A stretch of DNA of 64,000 nt, from contig NZ_JAQQLE010000013.1 of assembly GCF_028548475.1 (NCBI RefSeq), forward strand, positions 1 through 64,000, read 5' to 3'. Origin of the DNA: Vogesella margarita. GTDB taxonomy: Bacteria; Pseudomonadota; Gammaproteobacteria; Burkholderiales; Chromobacteriaceae. The translations under genes and the position numbers were made by a program. Below the pieces are notes generated by a model that made no database searches, had not been told where the DNA came from, and saw only the letters and a program-made list of their open reading frames with translations. Shown piece after piece: positions 9,193-18,387 of this stretch (position 1 is its first letter; the number at the start of each line of letters is the position of its first letter).

Positions 9193-10761
9193 TTATTTCA
9201 CTTCAAAGCCGGATGGCGCTTGAGGGGCTTGTGGCGGGGCTGGCTGTGCCACATTGCTGCCAGCGCTGGTGGGACCTTCGGCTGCGGGTGGTTTGCCTTC
9301 CATCTTCCCGCCGAGGAAGAACTCACCTCGGTTTGGTGGAGTGTAGTTATCGGTTGGCAACGCATAGTTTGGTGGCAGCGGTTTCACCAGGCGCGGGGTG
9401 ACCACGAAGATCAGCTCACTCTTGTCGGTTTGGAAACTGCTGCTACGGAACAAGGCACCCAGAATCGGGATTTCTCCCAGCAATGGGAAGGCGCTGATAT
9501 TGGTGGTGACATTGTTCTTGATCAGGCCGCCGATGGCGAAGCTCTGGCCATCACGCAGTTGCACGGTTGTCGCGGCGCGGCGGGTGGTGAACGACGGCAG
9601 GATGGCCGTACCGTTGAGACCGGTGATATTGACACCACTGGCGTTCAGCTCGGATACCTCCGGCGATACTTTCAGGTTGATCCGGCCTCCATCGAGTACG
9701 GTCGGGGTGAAGCGCAGGGCAACACCGAATTCTTTCTCTTCCAAGGTAATGGTTTGGCCGCCATTGTTGCTGTTCTGCGCCACCGGGATAAATATCTTGC
9801 CACCGGCGAGGAAGCTCCCTTCCTGGCCACTGATCGCCATCACGGTTGGCTCGGCCAGAACCTTGACCAAACCGTCATCATGCTGGCCATCAATCTTGAA
9901 GCTGCGCGGATTGGAGGTGCTGCTATTAGAACCACCTAACAACAGTCCGAGTGCATTGGAGGTACTACCGGAGAAATTAGTATTCCAGTTATAGCTCCAG
10001 CCTCCATGGTTTAGTATCCCGGCCAGGTTGATACCAACCTGATCCAGCAGTTTCTTCGAGATTTCTGCAACCTTGACTTCCAGCATCACCTGCTGTGGTG
10101 CATCCACCGACAGCATGTTGATGACTTTGGATTGGCCTGCATAGGCTGCGGCCAACGTTAGAGCCTTGTCGACCCGAGTTGAGTCTGCCACGCTCCCCGT
10201 CAGCACCAAAGAATCAGAGGCGGCGCTGACCTTGATACGGCTGCCATCTCCGGCCAGCATGTCGTTGAGTGAGCTTTGCAGCGAGGCTGTATCCACTCCG
10301 ACGGTGACATCGACCAGCATGCACTGCCCGGTACGGCTCAGCAGGATGATGTTGGTTGACCCGACACTCTTGCCCAGCAGGTAGATTTCGCTTGGGCTCA
10401 GCAGAATCACGTCCAGCCCGGCCACCCCCGCGTTAGCCTTGCCTTCTGGTGCTTTCTTGCTGTCGCCTTCCGCCCCTTCCTTCGGCTGTGCCGCTTGCGT
10501 ACCTGCCGGATTGCCAAGCAGGATGCGGCTGACCGGAGAGGTCGTCTTCAGGCGGAATGACTTGCCAACGGTGACATTGACCATCGGTGCCGATTCGATG
10601 GTATTACACGGTGTCGTGGCCGCCGGTTTCGGGGCAATGGTTGCCGCTTTCGGTGCAAGCGTGGCCGCCTGGACCTGTGCGGTCATCATCATGCAGGTAG
10701 CAATTGCCATCGCAGCAAGATTCAGGCGGGGCAAGCGTGCTTCGACAGGTTTCTTTTTCAT
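9193..10761 (-). CDS. rcpA: Tad pilus outer-membrane secretin RcpA/CpaC
   Basis: The 522-residue protein has a signal peptide (LNLAAMAIATCMMMTAQVQA), an N-terminal pilus-formation domain (residues about 60-150, with GKSFRLKTTSPVSRILLGNP), a BON-like segment, and a C-terminal secretin domain. The secretin domain has VMLEVKVAEISKKLLDQVG, VLAEPTVMAISGQEGSFLAGG and ATTVQLRDGQSFAIGGLI. It forms the outer-membrane pore for the pilus. A Pro/Ala-rich tail ends the protein. One near-match of the dispersed 14-mer lies inside it at 10146-10159. Confidence 0.95.
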   Translation of the reverse strand: MKKKPVEARLPRLNLAAMAIATCMMMTAQVQAATLAPKAATIAPKPAATTPCNTIESAPMVNVTVGKSFRLKTTSPVSRILLGNPAGTQAAQPKEGAEGDSKKAPEGKANAGVAGLDVILLSPSEIYLLGKSVGSTNIILLSRTGQCMLVDVTVGVDTASLQSSLNDMLAGDGSRIKVSAASDSLVLTGSVADSTRVDKALTLAAAYAGQSKVINMLSVDAPQQVMLEVKVAEISKKLLDQVGINLAGILNHGGWSYNWNTNFSGSTSNALGLLLGGSNSSTSNPRSFKIDGQHDDGLVKVLAEPTVMAISGQEGSFLAGGKIFIPVAQNSNNGGQTITLEEKEFGVALRFTPTVLDGGRINLKVSPEVSELNASGVNITGLNGTAILPSFTTRRAATTVQLRDGQSFAIGGLIKNNVTTNISAFPLLGEIPILGALFRSSSFQTDKSELIFVVTPRLVKPLPPNYALPTDNYTPPNRGEFFLGGKMEGKPPAAEGPTSAGSNVAQPAPPQAPQAPSGFEVK

Positions 10762-10803
10762 TATGACTTTACTCCCTAACGAATTGGGCTGGATGTCTGA
10801 CAG

Positions 10804-11691
10804 TTAGAAACACTCGATATGTCGAGACGTGCCGCTGACGATTTCTACACAGTTCGGGGTTGCTGCGACTGAGGCAGACTTGGCTGGAGCTGGCCGTTTC
10901 GCGGCAACCTTTTTCACCACCCGCTTGGCCACCGGTTTGCTGGCCACCACCGGTTTGGCTACCGGGGCCGGCTCTTCCTCGCCCCGCAGGAGAATCTGCT
11001 TGGTAATGCCGGAGGTTTCTACCGGTTTAGGGTCAACCTGATTACGCAGCACCAGAGACAAAGTACCGACACTGCGCGCCAAATCCAGCTTCTCTGCCTG
11101 CTCCGGGGTAACCTCCAGTGTCACGGCATTGACCACCTTGGGCTTGGTATCGTCGCGACTGGCTTCCTGCGCCACCGCCAGCACCAGAATGTGCTCCAGC
11201 ACGATCTTGGAGATGCTCAGATCGACCTTTTCCTTGGTATTCGCCTTGGCATCATCTGTGGTGTTGACGAGGATATCGACATAGTTGCCAGGCAAGGCAA
11301 AGCCCGCTACGCCGATCACGTCGTTAACCCGCACCGTCATCGCACGCTTGCCTTCCATCACCACCGCCGACAGGCCACCCTTGGTGCCGAGTGGCGCCAG
11401 TTTCGACTCCAGAATAGCCTCGCCGCGTAGCACGCTGGTTTTCAGCACCCGCCCGTCCAGCGCCTGCGGATCTACAATCGCGCCATCGGGAATGCTGCCA
11501 CTGGGCCAGTCAACCAGCCGCAACATCTCTGGCGTCAACTTGGAACCGAGGTCGACATCCACCGCCGCGATGACTACTTTCTGGGCGGAAACACTTGTCT
11601 GCTTGTTGATCCATTGCGACGCCATCACCACAGCCACCAGGCCGACGATGATGGACACCACGATCATTGCTATGGCTCTTGGGTTTTTCAC
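10804..11691 (-). CDS. cpaB: Tad pilus assembly protein CpaB/RcpC
   Basis: The 295-residue protein has an N-terminal membrane anchor (AIAMIVVSIIVGLVAVVMASQWI), a SAF-like domain (VVIAAVDVDLGSKLTPEMLRLVDWP) and the RcpC/CpaB core (RAMTVRVNDVIGVAGFALPGNYVDILV). An Ala/Lys/Pro-rich region precedes the C-terminus, which carries two Cys. CpaB is a periplasmic component that works with the secretin. It lies 42 bases upstream of rcpA, in the usual cpaB-cpaC order. Confidence 0.92.
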   Translation of the reverse strand: MKNPRAIAMIVVSIIVGLVAVVMASQWINKQTSVSAQKVVIAAVDVDLGSKLTPEMLRLVDWPSGSIPDGAIVDPQALDGRVLKTSVLRGEAILESKLAPLGTKGGLSAVVMEGKRAMTVRVNDVIGVAGFALPGNYVDILVNTTDDAKANTKEKVDLSISKIVLEHILVLAVAQEASRDDTKPKVVNAVTLEVTPEQAEKLDLARSVGTLSLVLRNQVDPKPVETSGITKQILLRGEEEPAPVAKPVVASKPVAKRVVKKVAAKRPAPAKSASVAATPNCVEIVSGTSRHIECF

Positions 11692-11742
11692 TGCCTTCTC
11701 CCCACACTTGATTAACAGCTCAAGCCAGGTCGCAACCGCAAC

Positions 11743-13053
11743 CTATCCCTTGGTGTAGTAGTTTTCCCATGCCCACGTCAGCAACTCCTCACTCAGCTCC
11801 GGCTTAATCCCTTGGTAAAAGGTGAAATCGCGGATCTGTTCCAGCAAATCGCGTGGAATACAGGCGAGGAGGGGTTTGTCGTGTTTGCCGTGCAACTCAT
11901 CAATCACAAACCGGAGCCCTTGTTCGGTAAAAGGAATGCCCAAACGGGTGCAGTTCTGCTCGAAAATCGCGCGGTAGTCTTCTTCCTCAAGCTTGCCGAT
12001 GTAGATCTTGTAACCAAGCCGGCGTAGAAATGCCTCGTCGGCCAGCGTGCTTGGTGGAATGTTGCTGGAGAAAATCACGATCACGTCGAATGGCACCATG
12101 AACTTGGTACCGGTATGCAGCGCCAGATAGTCCACCCGACGATCCAGCGGCACAATCCAGCGATTCATCAGCATTTGGGGAGAAACCAGCTGCCGCCCCA
12201 GATCATCAATGATCAGCAAGCCATTGTTGGCCTTGACTTGTGGTGGTGCCTGGTAAAAACGGGTGCTCTCGTCGAAATCTAGATCCAGCATCGACAGTGT
12301 CAACTCCCCACCGGTCATCACCACCGGCCGCTGGCACTCAACCCAGCGCGCATCATGCAGTGGCCCTTTGTCCAGTGAGCTGCCACTGTGACTGCTGGCC
12401 ACTGGCCGATGCACCAGCGGATCAAACAGCTGGATTACCTCACTATCAACCAGTACGGCATAAGGAATGGCACAGTTACCGGTCAGCAAAGTAGCCAAGT
12501 GCTCGGAGACATAAGTCTTGCCGCTCCCGGGAGGACCGTATACCAGGATGGCGCGACCAGAGTTCATCGCAGCACCAAGCTGGTTCATGGTGCTCTGGCG
12601 AAGGACAAACCCTTTGAAGCCTTCGGCTACCAGCTCTTTGGTGACCTTCATGCTGGCGACTGACTGGCGGTGCACCGCATCGATATACGCTTGCAAGGTC
12701 ACCGGGGCAGGGCCAGCGTAATGGCTTTTCTGAAGGAAGGTCTGCGTACGGTTGCGGCCAACGTCGGTCAGCGTGTAGGCGATGGTGGCTTCTGTTTCGT
12801 TACGGCCGGACACTTCACACAGCTGTTCGCTGCGCATGAAGGCTAGCAGCGGCTCCAACACGCTTACGGGGAGCTTGGTATGGTTGACCAAATCGACTAG
12901 GCGGGTCTGACCGTGAAAGAAGAGGGTCTTGCAGAGCAGCTCCACCAGAAACAGGAAATCGAGACCAGTTTCTTTTACATTTTGTGGAGCACGGGGCAAA
13001 AGGTCACGAGGAGGAGTACTGCCCTGCAATTCCAAGCCATCGGGATTGAACAT
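11743..13053 (-). CDS. AAA+ ATPase of the Tad locus
   Basis: The 436-residue protein has an N-terminal winged-helix-like region (about 20-110) followed by an AAA+ module. Walker A is VYGPPGSGKTYVSEHL, Walker B-like LLIIDDLGRQLV, with sensor and arginine-finger region VIVIFSSNIPPSTLADEAFLRRLGYKIYIG. Two ATGs compete for the start. GAGAGGAGG touches the one at 13059, whereas the one at 13053 has normal spacing, so 13053 is preferred. Its job in pilus biogenesis is not known to me; similar ATPases occur in other betaproteobacterial Tad loci. It is not TadA and lacks the secretion-ATPase boxes. Confidence 0.8.
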   Translation of the reverse strand: MFNPDGLELQGSTPPRDLLPRAPQNVKETGLDFLFLVELLCKTLFFHGQTRLVDLVNHTKLPVSVLEPLLAFMRSEQLCEVSGRNETEATIAYTLTDVGRNRTQTFLQKSHYAGPAPVTLQAYIDAVHRQSVASMKVTKELVAEGFKGFVLRQSTMNQLGAAMNSGRAILVYGPPGSGKTYVSEHLATLLTGNCAIPYAVLVDSEVIQLFDPLVHRPVASSHSGSSLDKGPLHDARWVECQRPVVMTGGELTLSMLDLDFDESTRFYQAPPQVKANNGLLIIDDLGRQLVSPQMLMNRWIVPLDRRVDYLALHTGTKFMVPFDVIVIFSSNIPPSTLADEAFLRRLGYKIYIGKLEEEDYRAIFEQNCTRLGIPFTEQGLRFVIDELHGKHDKPLLACIPRDLLEQIRDFTFYQGIKPELSEELLTWAWENYYTKG

Positions 13054-13239
13054 TTTCATCCTCCTCTCCCACACAAAAACCGAAACGGGTATTTATGCAA
13101 TGAGATATAGCCCAGCAAAAACCATTAACCAAGAATAATTTCTGACCGCCAATTAACAAAAACGCGCACAAAAAAACAGCGCTAGTGCCAACTGGCGCAT
13201 TGAATTTTTAATGAAAATACATCTCAATAATAACGACTG

Positions 13240-13821
13240 TTAAAATCTGATACTTTGCCAAACAAGATAACCTGCCGTGCCGATGGCAATTGCCACGGCA
13301 TAAGGCAGGGATCCCACCGAAGCAGCCATGTCATGAGAGGAAGTAAGTCCACCACCGATCGTCTTGATAGACTTCATAAAGATCATGAACTTCACGTTAT
13401 CCAGCATCTGGCGAAATGCCTTGATCTTTATGGAAAAGATCAGAGAGAGTACGCCACCAGCTAGCAAAGTACACAGCATCACACCAAAGATTGCGGGCGA
13501 TCCTGTAAAACAGCCAACCATGGCCATCAACTTGACATCCCCCGCCCCCATGACGCGTAACAGATAAAGCGGAAAGAATAAACCGAAACCGAACAAAAAC
13601 CCTTTGAACGCGGGCATGAAACCGTCACCACTTGGCAAGAAGGCTTGTACCAAAACACCGATAATCATGCCGGTAAAAACCAGCCTGTTTGGAATTTTTC
13701 TGCTCGCCATATCGGCAAAAACGGCAGCGAGGAGTAAGCCTGTCAGAAGACCCAACCTCGCGCCGAAAAAAAACGCAACCAAGACAGTGGCAATTATAAT
13801 AAAAAATTTATATATATACAT
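13240..13821 (-). CDS. tadV: Prepilin peptidase TadV/CpaA
   Basis: The 193-residue polytopic membrane protein belongs to the A24 aspartic peptidase family. The first catalytic Asp lies in FADMASRKIPNRL, and the second motif is GAGDVKLMAMVG. It cleaves the leader of Flp pilins and TadE-like pseudopilins. The ATG at 13821 is chosen, although no good ribosome site precedes it; an upstream TTG at 13872 is possible. The gene and the flanks up to 14860 are AT-rich compared with the rest of the locus. Confidence 0.85.
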   Translation of the reverse strand: MYIYKFFIIIATVLVAFFFGARLGLLTGLLLAAVFADMASRKIPNRLVFTGMIIGVLVQAFLPSGDGFMPAFKGFLFGFGLFFPLYLLRVMGAGDVKLMAMVGCFTGSPAIFGVMLCTLLAGGVLSLIFSIKIKAFRQMLDNVKFMIFMKSIKTIGGGLTSSHDMAASVGSLPYAVAIAIGTAGYLVWQSIRF

Positions 13822-13890
13822 GTAATTTAAGTTTTTTATTAAAAACAAAACCAAACTCAACACAAGCCACAAGCTGCCACAACTTAATTT

Positions 13891-14070
13891 TTAAGCCGAG
13901 GCCAAGGCGCTGGCAATTTGATTAAATACAGTAACCAGATTTGTGCCAACCGTTCTAACGGCGGCGATAATTACAACGGCAATAAGGGCTGCAATCAATC
14001 CATACTCGATAGCAGTAACGCCATCTTCTTCTTTAAAAAATTTCTTGAACACAACACTAATATTGTCCAT
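13891..14070 (-). CDS. flp1: Flp pilin (major pilin candidate)
   Basis: The 59-residue Flp/Fap-type pilin starts at 14070, preceded by GGAGG nine bases upstream. The leader ends at the typical G/xxxxEY cleavage context, EEDGVTAIEYGLIAALIAVV, where cleavage after Gly leaves VTAIEYG. A single hydrophobic helix and a short amphipathic tail follow. It is the structural subunit of the Tad pilus. The ORF can be extended upstream to 14118, but that start has no ribosome site and would break the usual pilin length. Confidence 0.92.
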   Translation of the reverse strand: MDNISVVFKKFFKEEDGVTAIEYGLIAALIAVVIIAAVRTVGTNLVTVFNQIASALASA

Positions 14071-14395
14071 TTTCAACGCCTCCATTGAAATTGAATCCAT
14101 GGCAACAACAGTTACCATTCATTGTGCGCCAGCAACATCTGGCACATAATTTGTTCAGGCACTTGAATAGTAAGAATTTATCCGAGTGCTCAAAACAAAT
14201 TCTGATGCCACGGATTAAACAACAAAACATGACACCTTAAACATCACGTTAGCACAGCATACGCAAGGTGCAAGAAAAATTTCATTCCACTTGAGCATAC
14301 GCCACCCACCGCTCCCAAAGACTATCTACCAAAGAGCTATTTTGAAAAACAACATAAACGTGATTCTGCGTTCTAAAAAATTGACCAAATTACAA

Positions 14396-14584
14396 CTAAG
14401 TAGCAACTGCAGCTCCAACTTGGTCAGCTACATTCAGGAAGAGTGTCAAAACACTTGCACCAACCCCTGTAACAGCCGACACAATGACAACGGCAATAAG
14501 GCCGCCTAACAATGCATATTCAATTGCAGTCACACCACATTCTTCAGAAAAAAACATACGCAAACAACCAATTAAACGCTTCAT
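14396..14584 (-). CDS. flp2: Second Flp pilin, Cys-containing
   Basis: The 62-residue Flp pilin is preceded by GGAGG eight bases upstream of the ATG at 14584. The cleavage region is SEECGVTAIEYALLGGLIAVV. Unlike the first pilin it has two Cys residues before the cleavage site (GCLRMFF and EECG) and ends in AAVAT. About 325 bases of AT-rich DNA separate the two pilin genes, so they may be transcribed separately. It may be a minor or alternative pilin; the duplication could allow different pilus forms. Confidence 0.88.
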   Translation of the reverse strand: MKRLIGCLRMFFSEECGVTAIEYALLGGLIAVVIVSAVTGVGASVLTLFLNVADQVGAAVAT

Positions 14585-15137
14585 GATGACCTCCAAATAA
14601 ACACTGATTTTGTTTAAAATAGAACAGATCAACAACACCATCCATATGGCTTTAGATCACCAACAGCATAAAGTCAAAAATCACCCATCAGAATTATCAA
14701 TAAAAACCTTAAAACAGCATATAAAAATTAATCACAAAGCCGAATTAGATAGGTGTACTTTGTCACGCTCAACCAAATATTTACATGAGTACGCATTGTG
14801 CATCTTTCTCCATCCACAATCCTGCAACGCAGTGCTGGCTCATAGCACATGCTGACCGTTAGGTTCGTAATAAGCAGATATACTTGGGCTCTCTACGGGC
14901 GAGATCTATGTGAGAAGGGGAATGAATATCATCGACAACACACAGCCGGAACTGAAGATGCCTTGCTTCAATTTATGTGTGAACCACCTCGTGAGGAGTG
15001 ACTTTGATCAGCAGATAGATGTGTTCTGATTTGCTTGGCAATCCAGAGTCACTTCATGCATCTAGGTACCCAGAAAACGGCATGTCCTGATGAGTCTGCT
15101 TGATGTCTGGAAACGTAATGTATGCGACAAGTCGGTA
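14585..15137. other. AT-rich intergenic region without a recognisable gene
   Basis: This stretch between the second Flp pilin and the recN terminator holds only short open frames with no ribosome site or family resemblance. It should contain the flp2 promoter, but no convincing -10/-35 pair was found. Composition changes from AT-rich (to about 14830) to mixed. Confidence 0.6.
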
Positions 15138-15167
15138 AAAAGCCCTGATCGATTCGATCAGGGCTTT
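15138..15167 (-). terminator. Intrinsic terminator of recN
   Basis: AAAGCCCTGATC and GATCAGGGCTTT form a 12-bp stem around GATTC. Read on the minus strand, it ends in a T-run. It lies 16 bases after the recN stop; a copy of the dispersed 14-mer fills the space between. Confidence 0.85.
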
Positions 15168-15170
15168 GTC

Positions 15171-15184
15171 TTGCGGCCAACCTT
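15171..15184 (+). repeat. Dispersed 14-mer, exact copy (C form)
   Basis: TTGCGGCCAACCTT lies between the recN terminator and the recN stop codon, overlapping the stop by two bases. Confidence 0.85.
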
Positions 15185-16847
15185 ATTCCGCGTTCGCCAG
15201 CAGCATTTCGCTGGCGTGTTGCCGCGTGGTGCTGGTGATGTCCTCGCCACCCAGCATCCGCGCCAGTTCGTCGATGCGCTGCATCTGGTCCAGTGGCTGG
15301 ATGCGGCTGACGGTGCGGCCGTCAACACCGGACTTGCTGACCTGCCAGTGCTGGCTGGCGCAGGACGCCACCTGCGGCAGGTGCGTGACGCACAGCACCT
15401 GGTAGCGTTCGCCCAGCTGCCGCAGTAGCTTGCCGACCACCTCGGCGACGCGACCGCCAATGCCGACGTCCACTTCGTCGAAAATCAGCGTCGGCACGCT
15501 GGCGACCTGGCTGATCACCACCTGCATCGCCAGGCTGATACGCGACAGCTCGCCACCGGATGCCACCTTGGCCAGCGGCCGCAGGGTACTGCCCTGATTG
15601 GCCGCCACCAGATACTCGACGGCTTCCAGCCCGTTGGCGGTCGGTTCCGCCGCCGCGGACAGCTCGATGGCAAAACGCGCGCCCTCCATCGCCAGCCGCT
15701 GCATCTCGGTACTGATGCGGGACGACAGCTCGTTGGCGGCCTGGCGGCGTTTGCCGGACAGTGCCTCAGCGTGGGCACGGTAGCGTGCCAGCGCCGCCGA
15801 TTCGGCAACGGCCAGCGCCTCCTGATCGGTCGACGCCTCCAGTGCGGCCAACTGTTGCTGCCAGTCGCCAAGTTTTTTCGGCAGCTCTTCCGGCGTGCAG
15901 CGGTACTTGCGGGCGATACGCATCAGCACGTCGAGGCGTGCCTCGACATCCAGCAACTGTTTGGGGTCGTCGTCAAAGTCGCTGCCGTAGCTGCGCAGGC
16001 TGTACACCACCTCGCGCAATTCGGCATCGACCGAATCCAGCAGTGCCAGCGACTCCGCCAGCCGCGTATCCAGCGCCGACAGCCGGCCGAGGCGGTTCTG
16101 CACCTGCGACAGCAGTGACAGACAGTTGCCGTCCATGTCGGACAGCACGTCCACCGCCAGCTGCGCGGTTTGCGCCAGCTCGGCGGCATTGGCCAGTCGC
16201 GAGTGCTGCTGGTTGAGCTGCGGCCACTCGTCAGCCTGCAGGTTCAGCTCGCTCAACTCGTTGATCTGCCAGGTCAGGCGTTCGCGCTCGACTTCCGATT
16301 CGCGCGACAGCCGCTCGGCGTCCTCGCGCTGGCGCCGCGCTTGTTGCCAGTCCTGCCATGCCTCGCGCACGTCGCGCGCCAGCTGTGTGCTGCCGGCGTA
16401 GGCGTCGAGCAGCGCGCGCTGGGTGTCGGCGCGCATCAGCGACTGGTGCGCGTGCTGGCCGTGGATGTCGACCAGATACTCGCCGATGGCCTTGAGCTGG
16501 CTTTGGGTTGCCTGCTGGCCGTTGATGAAACTGCGCGAGCGGCCATTGCGATCGACCAAGCGGCGGATCAGCAGATCGTCATCGTCGCCGCTCAACTCGT
16601 TGTCCTGCAGCCAGGCACGCAGATCGGGGCTGTTATGGATGGAGAACTGCGCGGCGATTTCGGCACGCTCGGCCCCGTCACGGATCTGGCCGACATCGGC
16701 ACGGTCACCCATTAGCAGGCCAAGCGCATCGAGGATGATGGACTTGCCGGCACCGGTCTCACCGGTGAGCACGGTAAAGCCGGCGTGAAAATCGAGATCG
16801 AGTTGATCGACGATGACAAAGTCGCGGACATTAAGTGACAACAGCAT
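15183..16847 (-). CDS. recN: DNA repair protein RecN
   Basis: The 554-residue SMC-like ATPase helps repair double-strand breaks by recombination. Walker A GETGAGKSIILDALG is at residues about 29-43. A long central coiled coil (about 150-370) follows, and the C-terminal ATPase half has GGELSRISLAMQ (signature) and PTLIFDEVDVGIGG (Walker B). Length matches the family. It is followed by nadK on the upstream side (15 bases), the usual nadK-recN order in proteobacteria. Confidence 0.96.
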   Translation of the reverse strand: MLLSLNVRDFVIVDQLDLDFHAGFTVLTGETGAGKSIILDALGLLMGDRADVGQIRDGAERAEIAAQFSIHNSPDLRAWLQDNELSGDDDDLLIRRLVDRNGRSRSFINGQQATQSQLKAIGEYLVDIHGQHAHQSLMRADTQRALLDAYAGSTQLARDVREAWQDWQQARRQREDAERLSRESEVERERLTWQINELSELNLQADEWPQLNQQHSRLANAAELAQTAQLAVDVLSDMDGNCLSLLSQVQNRLGRLSALDTRLAESLALLDSVDAELREVVYSLRSYGSDFDDDPKQLLDVEARLDVLMRIARKYRCTPEELPKKLGDWQQQLAALEASTDQEALAVAESAALARYRAHAEALSGKRRQAANELSSRISTEMQRLAMEGARFAIELSAAAEPTANGLEAVEYLVAANQGSTLRPLAKVASGGELSRISLAMQVVISQVASVPTLIFDEVDVGIGGRVAEVVGKLLRQLGERYQVLCVTHLPQVASCASQHWQVSKSGVDGRTVSRIQPLDQMQRIDELARMLGGEDITSTTRQHASEMLLANAE

Positions 16848-16861
16848 GGTCTTTTGATTTC

Positions 16862-17746
16862 TCAGAGCAGGCGCTCGCCCCAGTGCAGTTTGTGGCGCAG
16901 CATGTCGTAGTAGTTGTAGCCAATCGGATGCAGGATTTTCAGCGTATTGCGGTAGCTGCGCACGATGACCCGGTCCATCTCCATCAGGTCGCAGTGCGAC
17001 TGGCCGTCAAAGTGTACGCGCGTGTCCAGCCCGCGGGTAAGCATGAAGGCCACTTCGCAATTGTCGCTGACCGCAATCGGGCGGTTGCTGAGCGACTGCG
17101 GGCAGATCGGCACCAGCGCCATCGCGCGCAGGGTAGGGTGCAGGATCGGCCCGCCGGAGGCCAGCGAGTAGGCGGTAGAGCCGGTCGGGGTGCTGATGAT
17201 CAGGCCGTCGGAGCGCTGGCTGTAGACAAACTGGTTATCGACGAACACTTCAAACTCGATCATCGAGCCGAGGGCGCCGCGGCTGATCACCACGTCGTTG
17301 AGCGCCAACGCGCTGGTGATCTCCGCTTCTTCGCGGATCACCGACGCCTGCAGCAGGATGCGCTCTTCCGGCACGAACTGGCCTTCCAGGATCTGGTCGA
17401 TGGCCCCCAGCATTTCGTGCAACGGGATGTCGGTCATGAAGCCGAGTCGGCCCTGATTGATGCCGACCAGCGGCACGCGATAGGCAGCCAGCACTCGGGC
17501 GATCGACAGCATGGTGCCGTCGCCACCGAGCACGATCACCAGATCGGCGAGCTTGCCTAGGTCCTCACGCTCGACGGCGGGGTAGGCCGGAGTATTGTCA
17601 CCCGCCGGCGGCATGCTCTCCGCGTCGATCAGCACGCGAACACCGCGCTGGGTCAGGTGTGCGGCCAACGTCAGCAGCGATTCGATAATGTGCGGTTTGC
17701 TGTGTCGGGCAACCAGGCCGATCACACTGAACAGGTTTTTGGTCAT
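16862..17746 (-). CDS. nadK: NAD kinase
   Basis: The 294-residue enzyme phosphorylates NAD to NADP using ATP. The family motif VLGGDGTMLSIARVLA is at about residues 71-86, and the conserved DGLIISTPTGSTAYSLASGGPI segment is present. Length is normal for the proteobacterial enzyme. Its start overlaps the stop of the response regulator gene upstream by four bases, so the two may be coupled by chance of packing rather than function. Confidence 0.96.
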   Translation of the reverse strand: MTKNLFSVIGLVARHSKPHIIESLLTLAAHLTQRGVRVLIDAESMPPAGDNTPAYPAVEREDLGKLADLVIVLGGDGTMLSIARVLAAYRVPLVGINQGRLGFMTDIPLHEMLGAIDQILEGQFVPEERILLQASVIREEAEITSALALNDVVISRGALGSMIEFEVFVDNQFVYSQRSDGLIISTPTGSTAYSLASGGPILHPTLRAMALVPICPQSLSNRPIAVSDNCEVAFMLTRGLDTRVHFDGQSHCDLMEMDRVIVRSYRNTLKILHPIGYNYYDMLRHKLHWGERLL

Positions 17747-18387
17747 GATGGATGCGTGATGCTTTCGTTGCCGGTAATCGGCAAGGCTTTCAGGTAGAAG
17801 CGGATCAATTCCGCCAGCGAATTGACGCCCAGCTTGTTGAACAGGTTGGCGCGGTGCGCCTCGATAGTACGCGGCGACACGTCCAGTTCCTTGGCGATTT
17901 CCTTGCTGGACAGGCCGTCGGCCACCAGCCGCAGGATCACCATCTCGCGTTCGGTCACCTTTTCCAGCTGCTGCTTGACCTCGGCGGTTTCCGCCTCGTG
18001 CTGCTGCAGCTGGATGCTGCTACGGATCGCCTTGCGCAGGCTTTCCAGCAGCCGGTTGCGATCGATCGGCTTGGTGATGAAGTCCACCGCCCCGCCGCGG
18101 AAGGCACGGGTACATTGTTCCAGGTCGCCATGGCCGGTAATGAAGATGATCGGCAGCCTGTTTTCCTTGATGCTGAGGATATCCTGTAGCGCCAGCCCGT
18201 TGATGTCTGGCATGCGGATATCCAGCACCAGGCAGCCGATATCGCCCGGCGTGTAGGCCTGCAGGAAAGAGGTGGCACTGTCAAAGGTCAACACGTGCAG
18301 CCCCTGGGTGCCGATCTGGATGGCAAGCGCGTCGCGCACCCCGGGGTCGTCGTCCACCACATACACGGATGGTGTCATCGATGCCAT
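17743..18387 (-). CDS. LuxR-type response regulator (FixJ-like)
   Basis: The 214-residue regulator has a receiver domain (residues 8-120) with phosphorylation site Asp in CLVLDIRMPDINGL, Thr/Lys switch residues (FITGHGD and FITKP), and a C-terminal LuxR-type helix-turn-helix (EREMVILRLVADGLSSKEIAKELDVSPRTIEAHR). This is the FixJ/TtrR architecture. The start codon touches the stop of the histidine kinase gene, so the two form a cognate pair. The regulated genes are unknown. Confidence 0.9.
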   Translation of the reverse strand: MASMTPSVYVVDDDPGVRDALAIQIGTQGLHVLTFDSATSFLQAYTPGDIGCLVLDIRMPDINGLALQDILSIKENRLPIIFITGHGDLEQCTRAFRGGAVDFITKPIDRNRLLESLRKAIRSSIQLQQHEAETAEVKQQLEKVTEREMVILRLVADGLSSKEIAKELDVSPRTIEAHRANLFNKLGVNSLAELIRFYLKALPITGNESITHPS

